From: NCED01 sp035493955
GTDB taxonomy: Bacteria > Pseudomonadota > Alphaproteobacteria > Caulobacterales > Caulobacteraceae
Length of the DNA stretch: 64,000 bases
NCBI GenBank assembly: GCA_035493955.1
Contig: DATJHI010000036.1
Location: 62,001-126,000, forward strand
Direction of reading: 5' to 3'
The notes beneath the pieces were generated by a model. That model was not told the origin of the DNA and did not search any database. It saw nothing but the letters and a program-made list of their open reading frames with translations. The translations under genes were made by a program, and so were the position numbers. Shown here piece after piece: positions 55,440 to 64,000 of the stretch. Positions within the stretch are counted from its first letter, which is position 1; the number at the start of each line of letters is the position of its first letter.

Positions 55440-56806
55440 GTCAGCCCCACGCGGGCCAGGGCCTCGGCCTGGCGCTCCGCCAGGCGGTTTTCGGAGAAAT
55501 CGGCCAGGGAGGCCTCGAACAGGGCGCGCCAGTTCAGCTCCGCCCCCAGGTGCAGGAAGGCGGCGCCCAGGCCGATGGCGGCCCGGTCCATGAATACGAA
55601 CTCGCGCGGAATGGTCACCGGCCCCTTCTCCCTCAACGCCTGGCGGACCCGGAAAGCCTCGCGCCGGCCGTAATGGCCCGGAGCCACCCCGTCGGCGACG
55701 GTGCGCACCCGGTCGTCCAGCAGCGGACCATAGATGAAGCGGGCCCAGACGTTCAGCACCTCCATCAAGTCGTCGGTGAGACTTGAAAAGCCCCAGGTGC
55801 GATAAGCCTCGCGCTGTTCAGAGCGGTCGTCGGTGAGCAGGGCCCGGTAGAGGCGCGCCACCCCATCGACGAAGGCCGGCGGGAACACCCGCACGCAGCC
55901 GAAGTCCATCAGGTTGAGCCGCGGCGCCTGCCCATCCTCCATGCCGGCGAAGGTATAGTTGCCGAGGTGCGGGTCGCCGTGGATCACCCCGATGTGGGTC
56001 ATCGGTCCCCACCAGGCCTCGAACAGCAGCCGGGCGATGCGGTTGCGGGTCTCCAGCGGCGCGTCCTTGAAGGCGAGCAGCCCGCGCCCGTCCAGCCAGG
56101 TCATGGACAGGAGGCGCCGGGTCGATAGCTCGGACAACGGCTCGGGGGCGACGATGTCCGCGCGCCCGGCGAAATAGTCCCGATAGAGGGCCATGTGCTT
56201 GGCTTCACGCTCGTAGTCGAGCTCCTCGCGCAGCCGCGCCGCCACCTCCTCGATCGCCTCGGTCGGGTCGATGGCCCGTTCGGCCCGCCGGAACAGGGCG
56301 AGCAGGGTCTTGAGCTGGGCTACGTCGCTTTCGACCGCGCTCTGCATCTCCGGGTACTGCAGCTTCACCGCCAGGGACCGGCCGTCGTGGGCGGTCGCCC
56401 GGTGGACCTGGCCCAGGGAGGCCGCGGCCACAGCGTCGAGGTCGAAGGCGGCGTAGCGGCCGGCCCAGTCCGGACCCAGCTCGGCCGCCATGCGCCGGCG
56501 CACGAAGCCGCGGCCCATGGAAGGCGCATTGGTCTGAAGCTCGGTCAGTTCGGCGGCGAATTCCGGCGGCAACAGGTCCGGCACGGTGGCGAACATCTGG
56601 GCCGCCTTCATCAGCGGACCCTTCAGCCCGCCCAGCGCCGCCCTCAGGGCCTTGGCGTTCCTGGCGTCGGCTTCGTCGCCGGCGAACAGGCGATTGGCGC
56701 CATAGGCTGCACCCGCGCCGGCCAGCCCCGCCCCCACCTGGGCGAAACGGCGCACCCGCCCGGAAAGACGGTCGCGTTCGGGGTCGGGACGGTCGCCTGG
56801 AGCCAT
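55436..56806 (-). CDS. ABC1/AarF/UbiB-family kinase-like protein
   Basis: A 456-residue atypical kinase of the ABC1 family, linked to ubiquinone synthesis. The extended N-terminal motif is KGPLMKAAQMFATVPDLLPPEF, which reads KAAQ where most have KxGQ. LAVKLQYPEM, EELDYEREAKHMALYRDYF, HGDPHLGNYTF and LMDFGCVRVFPPAF follow as kinase motifs. It may be a UbiB paralogue; the UbiH-family gene at 28261 is far away. It is the first gene of the trio with aroA. Confidence 0.88.
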   Translation of the reverse strand: MAPGDRPDPERDRLSGRVRRFAQVGAGLAGAGAAYGANRLFAGDEADARNAKALRAALGGLKGPLMKAAQMFATVPDLLPPEFAAELTELQTNAPSMGRGFVRRRMAAELGPDWAGRYAAFDLDAVAAASLGQVHRATAHDGRSLAVKLQYPEMQSAVESDVAQLKTLLALFRRAERAIDPTEAIEEVAARLREELDYEREAKHMALYRDYFAGRADIVAPEPLSELSTRRLLSMTWLDGRGLLAFKDAPLETRNRIARLLFEAWWGPMTHIGVIHGDPHLGNYTFAGMEDGQAPRLNLMDFGCVRVFPPAFVDGVARLYRALLTDDRSEQREAYRTWGFSSLTDDLMEVLNVWARFIYGPLLDDRVRTVADGVAPGHYGRREAFRVRQALREKGPVTIPREFVFMDRAAIGLGAAFLHLGAELNWRALFEASLADFSENRLAERQAEALARVGLT

Positions 56807-56816
56807 ATCCTAAGTC

Positions 56817-56862
56817 GTCATCCTCGGGCCTGCGGCCGTTCCCACCTTCGCCCAAGGATGAC
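56817..56862. repeat. REP-like hairpin before the UbiB-like gene
   Basis: Arms GTCATCCTCGGGC (56817-56829) and GCCCAAGGATGAC (56850-56862) are 13 bases long with one mismatch, around a 20-base loop. It lies between the pepF stop and the UbiB-like start on the same strand. No T run follows, so it is more like a dispersed repeat than a terminator. Confidence 0.7.
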
Positions 56863-56880
56863 GGCCAAGAAGGCGACCGG

Positions 56881-58686
56881 TCACCCCAGGGATTCGAACT
56901 CATCCACCAGCCGCTCGAGGCGGGCGCAGCCTTGCGCCCAGAAACTCTTCTGGCGGGGGTCGAGGCCGAAGGGCCTGAGGGCTTCCACATAGGTCTTCGA
57001 CCCGCCCGCGGCCAGCAGCGCCTCGTACAGGGGCGCGAAGGCGACGGGGTCCTCGCGCCGCTTCTCCATCAGGGCCGAGACCAGCAGGTCCCCGAAGGCG
57101 TAGGCGTAGACATAGAAGGGCGCATGCACGAAGTGGCTGACATAGGCCCAGTAGTGCTCGTAGCCGCCGTTCAGCTTGACCGCGGGGCCGAGGCTTTCGC
57201 CCTGGACCTCCAGCCACAGCCCGCCGATCTGCTCGCTGGAAAGCTCGCCGTGCAGGCGGGCGGCGTGAAACCGCGTCTCGAAGCGGTGGAAGGCGATCTG
57301 GCGCACCACCGTGTTCAGTCCGTCCTCGATCTTACCGGCCAGCAGCGCCCGGCGTTCGGCCGGTCCGGCGTCGGCGAGCAGGCGTTCGAACACCAGGCCC
57401 TCTCCGAAGATCGAGGCGGTCTCGGCCAGGGTCAGGGGCGTGTCGGCCAGCAGGGTCCCCAGGGGCGCAGCCAGGGTCTGGTGCACCGCATGGCCCAGCT
57501 CGTGGGCCAGGGTCAGCACGTCGCGGCGCTCTCCCATGAAGTTCAGGAACACGTAGGGGTGGCGGTCGGCGGTGACCGGATGGGAATAGGCCCCCGAAGC
57601 CTTGCCCGGCCGCGGGCGGGCGTCGATCCAGGGCTGGTCGAAGAAGCGGCGCGCGCGGTTGGCGAAGGCCGGAGCCAACTGGGAGAAGGCGCTCAGCACC
57701 AGGCCGCGGGCCTCCGTCCAGTCGTAGCGGCGGGGCGGGGCCTGATCGAGGGGCGCGTTGCGGTCCCAGTAGTCCAAGGCGTCCTTGCCGAGCGCCTTGG
57801 CCTTCAGGGCGTAGTAGCGGTGCGACAGCCGTGGGAAGGCGTCGACCACCGCGGCCTCCAGCGCCTCCACGGCTTCGGCGTCCACCTCGTTGGCCAGATG
57901 GCGGGGCTCGGCGGGGGAGGCGAAGCGCCGCCAGCGGTCCTCCACCTGCTTCTCGAACGCCAGGGTGTTGAGGCACAGGCCCAGGGTCGCGGTCTCCGCC
58001 TCCAGCGCCTCGGCCAGGCCCGCGGCCACGGCCTTGCGCCGGGCCGGATTGGGATCGGACAGCCTGTTCAGGGCCTCGGTCAGGGTCAGGCTGTCTCCAT
58101 CGGCGGCGATCTTCATCCGCGCCAGGGTCTCGTCGTAGAGCCGGCTCCAGTTGGCCACCGCCGGCGCCCGGTCGAGGAGCAGCCGCTCCAGGTCGGGTCC
58201 GAGTTCGTGCTCGCGCATCAACCGCACCCGGCGCACCCAGGCGCGCCAGTGGGCGGCCTGGGCGTTGGCCTTGAATCCGGCCTCGACCTCCCACTCCTCA
58301 AGCTGGTTGAGCTCCAGCGGCAGGAACAGGCACTCGGCCGACAGTCCTGCCAGCCGGGCCCTGAGGTCCGCCTCGAACTTGGCCCAGGCCGGGTCGTCGC
58401 GAGCGGTGGAGGCCGCCAGGGCCGCATAGGCCGAAGCCCCACCCATCAGATTGGAGATGCGCTCATAGAGCCCGACCCCCTGGGCCAGGAGCAGGCCCAG
58501 CCGCTCGGGCTTGCCGCGGGCGGCGATGAACTGGCCCTTCAGCTTGGCGAGGTCGGCGGCCGCCAGGCGGGCGGCCTCGATGTCCCCCTCCAGGCGCGGG
58601 TCGCGGCGGCCCAGATACAGATCGTCCAGCCGCCACTCGGGCAGTTCGTCCTGGACGGGGACGTTCGGGGGAGCGTGCACGGTCAT
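56881..58686 (-). CDS. pepF: M3-family oligoendopeptidase F
   Basis: Cytoplasmic zinc peptidase that degrades peptides. From the Met at 58686 it has 601 residues. The active site is LTLAHELGHAVHQTLAAPLG with a downstream Glu in TLAETASIFGEGLVFE. The VPVQDELPEWRLDDLYLGRRDPRLEGDIE start and the C-terminal FVHAPFYVYAYAFGDLLV segment are typical of the PepF/M3 proteins. An in-frame start at 58728 is less likely. Confidence 0.93.
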   Translation of the reverse strand: MTVHAPPNVPVQDELPEWRLDDLYLGRRDPRLEGDIEAARLAAADLAKLKGQFIAARGKPERLGLLLAQGVGLYERISNLMGGASAYAALAASTARDDPAWAKFEADLRARLAGLSAECLFLPLELNQLEEWEVEAGFKANAQAAHWRAWVRRVRLMREHELGPDLERLLLDRAPAVANWSRLYDETLARMKIAADGDSLTLTEALNRLSDPNPARRKAVAAGLAEALEAETATLGLCLNTLAFEKQVEDRWRRFASPAEPRHLANEVDAEAVEALEAAVVDAFPRLSHRYYALKAKALGKDALDYWDRNAPLDQAPPRRYDWTEARGLVLSAFSQLAPAFANRARRFFDQPWIDARPRPGKASGAYSHPVTADRHPYVFLNFMGERRDVLTLAHELGHAVHQTLAAPLGTLLADTPLTLAETASIFGEGLVFERLLADAGPAERRALLAGKIEDGLNTVVRQIAFHRFETRFHAARLHGELSSEQIGGLWLEVQGESLGPAVKLNGGYEHYWAYVSHFVHAPFYVYAYAFGDLLVSALMEKRREDPVAFAPLYEALLAAGGSKTYVEALRPFGLDPRQKSFWAQGCARLERLVDEFESLG

Positions 58687-58825
58687 CGCCCGGGGTATGG
58701 CGCGGGCCGACGCCGCGGGCAACGGCAAAAGCCAGGACGCGGCTTAAACCGAACCTTCACAGGCGCTGAGTCATAACCGTCGCAAGACAGCCCCGAAAAG
58801 CGGGCGAAGGCGTGGTGGATACTGC

Positions 58826-60310
58826 ATGGCCAAGACCGTCCTGATCGTCGACGACGATCCCACCCAGCGCCGCCTTATCCAGGCGGTCCTGGAGCGCGAA
58901 GGCTTCGCCACGGCCCAGGCCGAAGGAGGAGACGCCGCCCTGGCCAAGCTGGCGGGGGGATTGGTTCCGGACCTGATGATCCTCGATCTGGTCATGCCCG
59001 ACGTGGGCGGCCTCGAGGTGCTGAAGGAGGCCCGCGCGCGAGGGGTCACCTGCCCCGTGGTAGTGCTGACCGCCTCGGGCGGGGTCGACGTGGTGGTCAA
59101 GGCGATGCAGGCTGGGGCCCAGGACTTCTTCGTCAAGCCGGCCAGTCCTGAACGCATCATCGTCGGCGTGCGCAACTGCCTGCAGATGGGCGCCCTGACC
59201 GCCGAGGTCGATCGCCTGACCAAGCGAGCCTCGGGCAAGACCTCCTTCGCCGACCTGGTGGGCGAATCCGGCCCGATGCGGCTGGTCAAGAGCTTCGGCG
59301 AGCGGGCCGCCAAGACCAATATCCCGGTGCTGATCCTGGGCGAGAGCGGAGTCGGCAAGGAGCTGATCGCACGCGCCGTCCATGGCGGCTCGGAACGCGC
59401 CGGCAAGCCCTTCGTGGCGGTCAACTGCGGGGCCCTGCCCGAAAACCTGGTCGAGAGCATCCTGTTCGGCCATGAGAAGGGCAGCTTCACCGGCGCCCAC
59501 GACAAGCACCTGGGCAAGTTCCAGGAGGCCCACGGCGGCGCCCTATTCCTGGACGAGATCGGCGAGCTGCCCCTGGACATGCAGGTCAAGCTGCTGCGGG
59601 CGCTGCAGGAACGGGAAATCGACCCCGTCGGCGCCAAGCGGCCGGTCAAGGTCGACGTGCGGATCATCGCCGCCACCAACCGCAACCTGTTGCAACAGGT
59701 GCAGGAGGGCCGCTTCCGCGAGGACCTCTATTACCGCCTGAACGTCTTCCCCATCGAGGCGCCGGCCCTGCGCGAGCGCCGCGACGACATCCCGGCCCTG
59801 GTCGACGCCTTCGTCCGTCGCTTCAATGTCGAGGAAGGCAAGCGGGTCGTGGGCGCCACGCCCGAGGCCCTCGCCCTGCTGCAGGTCCACGACTGGCCCG
59901 GCAACGTGCGCCAGCTGGAGAATGCGGTGTATCGCGCCATCGTCCTGGCCGATGGGCCCTATCTGACCCCGCACGATTTCCCGGCCATCTCGGGCCTGTC
60001 CGCCGCGCCGCCGCCGATGGAGATGCCCGCGGGGAACGATCCGATCGCCGCCGCGGGCCTGCCGTCCGCGGCCCAGCTCCTGGCCGAGGCTCCCAGGGAC
60101 GCCCCGGTGCGGATCCTGGACGAGCGCGGCCATCTGCGCACCCTGGAGGAGATCGAGCGGGACCTGATCCAGCTGGCCATCGAGATCTACGCCGGCCACA
60201 TGACCGAAGTGGCCCGTCGCCTCGGCATCGGCCGCTCGACGCTCTATCGCAAGGTGCGCGAACAGGGCCTCGACGTGGGCCTGGACGCCAGGATGGAAGA
60301 GGCGGTCTGA
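58826..60310 (+). CDS. tacA: Sigma-54-dependent response regulator, TacA-like
   Basis: NtrC-family activator of sigma-54 promoters. The receiver has VLIVDDDPTQRRLIQAVL and Asp54 in MILDLVMPD. The AAA+ domain has Walker A LGESGVGKELIARAVH, the sigma-54-contact loop KGSFTGAHD (GSFTGA for the usual GAFTGA) and LFLDEIGELPLDMQVKLLRALQ. A Fis-type helix (HMTEVARRLGIGRSTLYRKV) ends the 494 residues. Length and tail fit Caulobacter TacA, a stalk and cell-cycle regulator. No kinase is beside it, and the name is by similarity. Confidence 0.85.
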   Translation: MAKTVLIVDDDPTQRRLIQAVLEREGFATAQAEGGDAALAKLAGGLVPDLMILDLVMPDVGGLEVLKEARARGVTCPVVVLTASGGVDVVVKAMQAGAQDFFVKPASPERIIVGVRNCLQMGALTAEVDRLTKRASGKTSFADLVGESGPMRLVKSFGERAAKTNIPVLILGESGVGKELIARAVHGGSERAGKPFVAVNCGALPENLVESILFGHEKGSFTGAHDKHLGKFQEAHGGALFLDEIGELPLDMQVKLLRALQEREIDPVGAKRPVKVDVRIIAATNRNLLQQVQEGRFREDLYYRLNVFPIEAPALRERRDDIPALVDAFVRRFNVEEGKRVVGATPEALALLQVHDWPGNVRQLENAVYRAIVLADGPYLTPHDFPAISGLSAAPPPMEMPAGNDPIAAAGLPSAAQLLAEAPRDAPVRILDERGHLRTLEEIERDLIQLAIEIYAGHMTEVARRLGIGRSTLYRKVREQGLDVGLDARMEEAV

Positions 60311-60317
60311 GGTCTCG

Positions 60318-61706
60318 TCAGGCCTTGGCCGGCTCGGCCAGGGCTGCGGCGCCCTCGTCGCCCGAGTCCTTGCGGGCGTAGTATATCCCCTTCAAGCCCA
60401 TGGCGATCGCCGCCGCCATCAGCGGCACGGCCAGGACCTGGATGATGTTGGAGAAGCTCCAGCCCAGCCCGAGCAGCGGTCCGCCGATATAGGCCCCGAG
60501 GATCGCCCCGAACCGTCCGACCCCCTGCATGGCGCCCAGGCCCGTGGCCCTGGCCTGGGTGGGATAGAAGCTCGACGCCAGGGCGCTGACCACGGTCTGC
60601 GCCCCGCTGTTGAAGAAGCCGGCCCCAAGGACGCAGATCGCCAGCAGCGGCACGTTGTGAATGGCGCCGCCCATGACCAGCACGAACCCGGCGGCGAGGG
60701 CGAACGACAGGCCGATGGCCAGGTGCGGTCCGATCTTGCCCATCATCCAGGCGATCAGCAGAGCGCCGCCGGTGCCGCCGAGCTGGAACAGGGCCGAGAC
60801 CAGGGCTGAGGTCTGCAGGCTGAAGCCGGCGTCCTTGAGCAGGGTCGGCAGCCAGCTGGTCAGCAGGAATATCGCCACAAGACCGCTGAAGAACACGATC
60901 CACAACAGCAGGGTCCCGACCAGCAAGGGCGGCGACAGGATGGTCTTGATCGGCTTGCCGCGAAGGTGCGCGGCCTGTTCCGGGATGGAGAAGCCGGACG
61001 CCGCCTCGATCTCGGCGCGGGCGTCGGGTGCGATCCGGGTCAGGGCGGCGACGATCTTCCTTCGCGGTCGGCCCCCTGCCGCCATGAACCGCGGCGACTC
61101 GGGCAGCATCGACGTCAGCACCACGACCAGCAGGAGAGGGGCGATACCGCCGACGATGAAGACGCTGGGCCAGCCGAAGCGGGGAATGAGATAGGCGGCG
61201 ATGAAGCCGCCGACCCCTCCGCCGAAGGTGTAGCCGGTGAACATCAGCGCCACCAGGAACGAGCGCTTGCGGGCCGGGCTGTACTCGGCGGTCAGGGCGG
61301 TGGCGTTGGGCATGGCTCCGCCCAGCCCCAGGCCGGTGAGGAACCGCAGCAGGGTCAGGTGCTCGAGATTGTCGGCGAAGGCCGAGGCGATGCTGAACAG
61401 GCCGAACAGTCCCACCGACGCCACCAGCACCGCCTTGCGTCCATAGCGGTCGGCGAAGCGCCCCGAGCCCAGGGAGCCGACGGCCAGCCCTACCAGGGCC
61501 GCGCTCAGCACCGGTCCGAGGTTCTCCTTGTGAACGTGCCAGGCGGGCACCAGGGCGGGGGCGACGAAGCCCACCGCGCCCACGTCGAAGCCGTCGATGA
61601 AGATGATCAGGAAGCACAGGCCCAGGATCAGCCACTGATAGGGCGAAAAGGGCCGGTTATCGATGAAGGCGCGCAGGTCGAGGGCTTGGCCGGGCGGGGT
61701 GGTCAT
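60318..61706 (-). CDS. MFS permease, aromatic acid:H+ symporter (AAHS) type
   Basis: Twelve-helix permease of 462 residues in the AAHS family that takes up benzoate-like acids. The DGFDVGAVGFVAPALVP start, the GSLGSGRFADRYGRKAVLVAS loop, and LTGLGLGGAMPNATALTAEYSPARKRSF are typical. The second loop has AWMMGKIGPHLAIGLSFAL. No aromatic degradation gene is nearby, so the substrate is inferred from the family alone. It is convergent with the TacA-like gene. Confidence 0.88.
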   Translation of the reverse strand: MTTPPGQALDLRAFIDNRPFSPYQWLILGLCFLIIFIDGFDVGAVGFVAPALVPAWHVHKENLGPVLSAALVGLAVGSLGSGRFADRYGRKAVLVASVGLFGLFSIASAFADNLEHLTLLRFLTGLGLGGAMPNATALTAEYSPARKRSFLVALMFTGYTFGGGVGGFIAAYLIPRFGWPSVFIVGGIAPLLLVVVLTSMLPESPRFMAAGGRPRRKIVAALTRIAPDARAEIEAASGFSIPEQAAHLRGKPIKTILSPPLLVGTLLLWIVFFSGLVAIFLLTSWLPTLLKDAGFSLQTSALVSALFQLGGTGGALLIAWMMGKIGPHLAIGLSFALAAGFVLVMGGAIHNVPLLAICVLGAGFFNSGAQTVVSALASSFYPTQARATGLGAMQGVGRFGAILGAYIGGPLLGLGWSFSNIIQVLAVPLMAAAIAMGLKGIYYARKDSGDEGAAALAEPAKA

Positions 61707-61873
61707 GACGTTTCCTCCGGCCGCAATCGGGCTCTCGTTGACTTCAGCCTAACCCCCGCGGAAGGAACCACAAGGGGCCGACCGGACCGCGGCGCCCGCC
61801 TCCTGGCGTGGGAACTTTCCGCCGGACCCCCGGGTTCGAAGCGGTCAAGGGGCTCCATTGTGAGGAACGTTTC

Positions 61874-62281
61874 ATGCGTAATCTACTCATTGCCGGCGCT
61901 GCGCTGGCTCTGGCCGGCTCGGCGCCGGCCTTCGCTCAGGTCGGCGGCGTGACCGGCGCTGTCGGCGCGGGAACCAGCGGCGCGGCGGGCGTGAACGCGG
62001 CCGGGACGACGGCCGGCGCGACCACCGACGCCACCGGCGCGGCGACGACCAATGCGCGCACCAACAGGAGGCCTGCCCAATCGGCCGCGCCGAGCACCGA
62101 ATCCACGACGGGAGCCGCCGGGACCGGGATCAACGCCCGTGGTCGCGTGAACGGGACGGCGGCGGGGCGGGGCGGCGTCAATGCCGGAACGGGCGCCTCA
62201 GGGGCGGCGGCCGGGACCGGCTCGACCAATTCCGGCGCCGCCGACGCTTCGGTCGACGCCGGCGCCTCGTTGTCGAAATAA
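61874..62281 (+). CDS. Ala/Gly/Thr-rich exported protein
   Basis: A 135-residue protein with a signal peptide (MRNLLIAGAALALAGSAPAFA-Q). The rest is low-complexity, rich in Ala, Gly and Thr (GVTGAVGAGTSGAAGVNAAG, TTAGATTDATGAATTNA, GTGASGAAAGTGSTN). The only Met-initiated reading with a ribosome site (GAGGAA) begins at 61874. It may be a cell-envelope protein; nothing in the sequence supports a precise function. Confidence 0.6.
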   Translation: MRNLLIAGAALALAGSAPAFAQVGGVTGAVGAGTSGAAGVNAAGTTAGATTDATGAATTNARTNRRPAQSAAPSTESTTGAAGTGINARGRVNGTAAGRGGVNAGTGASGAAAGTGSTNSGAADASVDAGASLSK

Positions 62282-62364
62282 GGCCCGCGAAGCCGCCTTC
62301 GCAGAGGCGACGCCGGCTCCGCGAAGGCCGGCCTGGCTTCCAATAGCTTGAAAGAGGTCGTCGT

Positions 62365-62388
62365 CGGCGGGCCCGGTCAGGCCCGCCG
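62365..62388. other. Stem-loop over the sleB-like stop codon
   Basis: CGGCGGGCC (62365-62373) and GGCCCGCCG (62380-62388) form a perfect 9-pair stem whose loop holds the stop codon of the leftward gene. It may help end transcription from both sides, but there is no U tract. Confidence 0.5.
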
Positions 62389-63186
62389 GCTGCGGTTCCT
62401 TTTCGGAGTGGGCCTGCTCATCAGGCTTTGGACCCGGTTCCACACCCGGACCTCGTCCCCGGCGTAGCGATCCCGCAGCGCACTCACCAGGCCGGCCTTG
62501 CCCGGCCAGACGTAGAAGACGTGGAGCCCGATCCGGCCTACCTGGACCACTGTCGATCGCCACCAGGGCTCGACGTAGTCGGTGTGGTAATGGGTCGCCG
62601 CCCCGATGGGCTTGACCACATAACCGTTCAACGCCTGGGCCGCCAAGGCGCGGGCGGCCTCGAGCTGGTCGTGCTCGGGCGGGCGACGGGACAGGGAGCC
62701 GTCGCAGACGAAGGAGAACTGGCACCCGGTCCTGCGGCCGGCGCCCTGATAGACCACGCCGCAGACCGTGTCGGGGAAGTTCCGGTCGCGCACCCGGTTG
62801 AGCACCACCTGGGCCACGGCGCGCTGGCCTGCCTCCGGCTCGAAGCCCGCCTCGTAGTAGATGGCCTGGGCCAGGCAGTCGGTGGCGCGGGCGAGGTCGG
62901 CGGGGGTGTCCGCCTTAGCGACGAAGGGCGGGGCCGGCGCCGGCAGGACAAGGGTCGGACGCCCGACCAAGACGACGGCCCGACCCGGCGAATCCGAGAC
63001 GACATGGCGGATCGCCTCGACCATCGAGGGCGCGGACAGCAGCCCCACGGCCGCGGTCAGAAGCCACAACAGGGCGATCAGCGCGAGGTTCGACGGCGCT
63101 GGCTGAGAATAGGCTGGGGCCTGGGTGGAATTGATTGAATTGAAGCTTGACTGTTGGGGTGATCGGTCATGGAAAAAATTGGCCAT
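62377..63186 (-). CDS. SleB-like cell wall hydrolase
   Basis: A 269-residue protein with one membrane helix (about 33-52, NLALIALLWLLTAAVGLL) and a SleB hydrolase domain. The catalytic Glu is Glu112 in CLAQAIYYEAGFEPEAGQRAV, and QVVLNRVRDRNFPDTVCGVVYQG and CQFSFVCDGSL follow. SleB enzymes are lytic transglycosylases known from spores, but this shorter form is common in non-sporing alphaproteobacteria. The role is wall turnover by inference. Confidence 0.9.
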   Translation of the reverse strand: MANFFHDRSPQQSSFNSINSTQAPAYSQPAPSNLALIALLWLLTAAVGLLSAPSMVEAIRHVVSDSPGRAVVLVGRPTLVLPAPAPPFVAKADTPADLARATDCLAQAIYYEAGFEPEAGQRAVAQVVLNRVRDRNFPDTVCGVVYQGAGRRTGCQFSFVCDGSLSRRPPEHDQLEAARALAAQALNGYVVKPIGAATHYHTDYVEPWWRSTVVQVGRIGLHVFYVWPGKAGLVSALRDRYAGDEVRVWNRVQSLMSRPTPKRNRSRRA

Positions 63187-63363
63187 CTCGCCCGTTCGTA
63201 AAGCTTCACCGAGTCATATCGGCAGTCGATGGCGGGCTCGTACAGGCCATCGTGGCCGCGCGCGCTGTGGCATCTCGCCACCAGCAAACGCCTGAAAAGC
63301 GGAAGCATTACACAAGGCCGTGATTACTGTGGAGCTCGTCGTCAGCCTGACCTGGGCGGGAGC

Positions 63364-64000
63364 TTATTCTGGCGCGGCCGCGGCCTCTACGGCGATGAAC
63401 TCCCAAAGCGCCGCGATTTCCTTGGCCGCCCCGGGGTCGGACATCTCTTCGGCCGAACGCCCGGTCTCGAGCGCGGTCTGATAGGTGGTCCGCAAGCGCA
63501 CGATATGGGGCGCCACCGGAACCCGCATGTATTCGAGCGCCCGCAACGCCCGCCTGACCAGGGGCGACTCCACGCCGCCCCGGGGGGCAGGCGCCTGATT
63601 CACCACCACGATCGACGGTTTCCCCAGACGGCGCACGAGGGCGAGGGTCCGGGCGAGGGCGGCGAGATCGAGCAGCGTCGGACGCACGACCATGACCGCG
63701 AAGTCGGCGAGCACTATGGCTTCGGCGACGTCCTCGACCACGCCGGCCGGGGTGTCGATGATCAGGAGCTGCTTCTGCGAATAGACCGCGTCGATCTGGG
63801 CCGCGAGCAGCCCGGAGGCCGACGCCGGCGCACAATCCGGACCCGCGCCGGCGCGGGCGCCCAACACCTGGGTGGCCGAGCCTTGAGGATCGATATCGAC
63901 CACAAGGGTGTCGATCCCGCGCAGATGCGCAGCCAGCGCGCAGTGCGTCGCCAGGGTGGTCTTCCCCGAACCGCCCTTCAGGGCGATGACCGCGATCGTC
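63364..64000 (-). CDS. ParA/MinD-family ATPase (N terminus cut by the window edge)
   Basis: The open frame runs out of the window, so only the first few residues are missing. Walker A is ALKGGSGKTTLATH, with the ParA signature Lys. LVVDIDPQGSATQVLG and LIIDTPAGVVEDVAEAIVLADFAVMVVRPTLLDL follow. It lacks a visible DNA-binding helix. It may be an orphan ParA-like positioning or partition ATPase; no parB or parS is seen. Confidence 0.85.
   Translation of the reverse strand, partial: TIAVIALKGGSGKTTLATHCALAAHLRGIDTLVVDIDPQGSATQVLGARAGAGPDCAPASASGLLAAQIDAVYSQKQLLIIDTPAGVVEDVAEAIVLADFAVMVVRPTLLDLAALARTLALVRRLGKPSIVVVNQAPAPRGGVESPLVRRALRALEYMRVPVAPHIVRLRTTYQTALETGRSAEEMSDPGAAKEIAALWEFIAVEAAAAPE

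Noticed and set aside
63364..64000. Plasmid or phage partition locus
   Set aside because: A ParA-type ATPase alone is visible; there is no parB, parS or replication gene, and neighbours are ordinary chromosomal genes.

Overview
The window looks like chromosomal DNA from a high-GC alphaproteobacterium of the Caulobacterales, probably close to Caulobacter or Phenylobacterium. The evidence is the gene content and protein types: RegB/RegA/SCO redox genes, a TacA-like sigma-54 activator, an alphaproteobacterial LexA box in front of an mmcB-type gene, a CnoX-type thioredoxin-TPR protein, unlinked motA, and RpoH with its conserved box. The genus is an inference. I see no transposase, integrase, phage gene or CRISPR array. 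Almost everything reads as intact core genome.

Left part (1-9.7 kb): a small heat-shock protein with its DUF1150 partner and a small exported protein. Then a long leftward series runs rnd, lptC, lptA, lptB, rpoN, hpf, ptsN, covering lipopolysaccharide transport, sigma-54, ribosome hibernation and nitrogen PTS. tRNA-Leu(CAG), an NDUFA9-like dehydrogenase and uppP follow. From 9.9 to 16 kb gltD and gltB encode glutamate synthase, preceded by a large nested inverted repeat.

Middle part (16-36 kb): a ThiF/MoeB-type adenylyltransferase, nth, a dgoK-dgoA pair, pyk, a ProX-type editing protein, a cluster of cnoX-like, LON-domain, Trm112 and DUF971 genes, xthA, lolA, ftsK, a UbiH-family hydroxylase, rarD, DUF817-asd, hisI, an EncFtn-like ferritin, an RluA/RluD synthase and rpoH. 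Between lolA and xthA there is a good candidate for an unannotated small RNA: a promoter, a 9-bp 5' hairpin, a C-rich middle and an intrinsic terminator.

Right part (36-64 kb): dapB, dnaJ and dnaK, with a heat-shock promoter and a REP-like hairpin pair; alkB and mmcB with a LexA box; regA/regB and SCO; an intracellular PHB depolymerase; PBP1A; a CHAP hydrolase; mnmC; motA; a ubiB-like/hydrolase/aroA operon; an oligoendopeptidase; a TacA-like activator; an aromatic-acid MFS permease; a SleB-like hydrolase; and a ParA-family ATPase cut by the window edge.

Stress control is a recurring theme: RpoH with dnaKJ and Hsp20, CnoX, HPF, the LexA-linked repair pair and the RegBA redox switch. No clearly new multi-gene system was found. 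The most unusual items are the candidate small RNA, the palindrome next to it, an EncFtn protein with no targeting peptide and no encapsulin beside it, a receiver protein with Glu at the phosphorylation site, and the structured region upstream of gltD.
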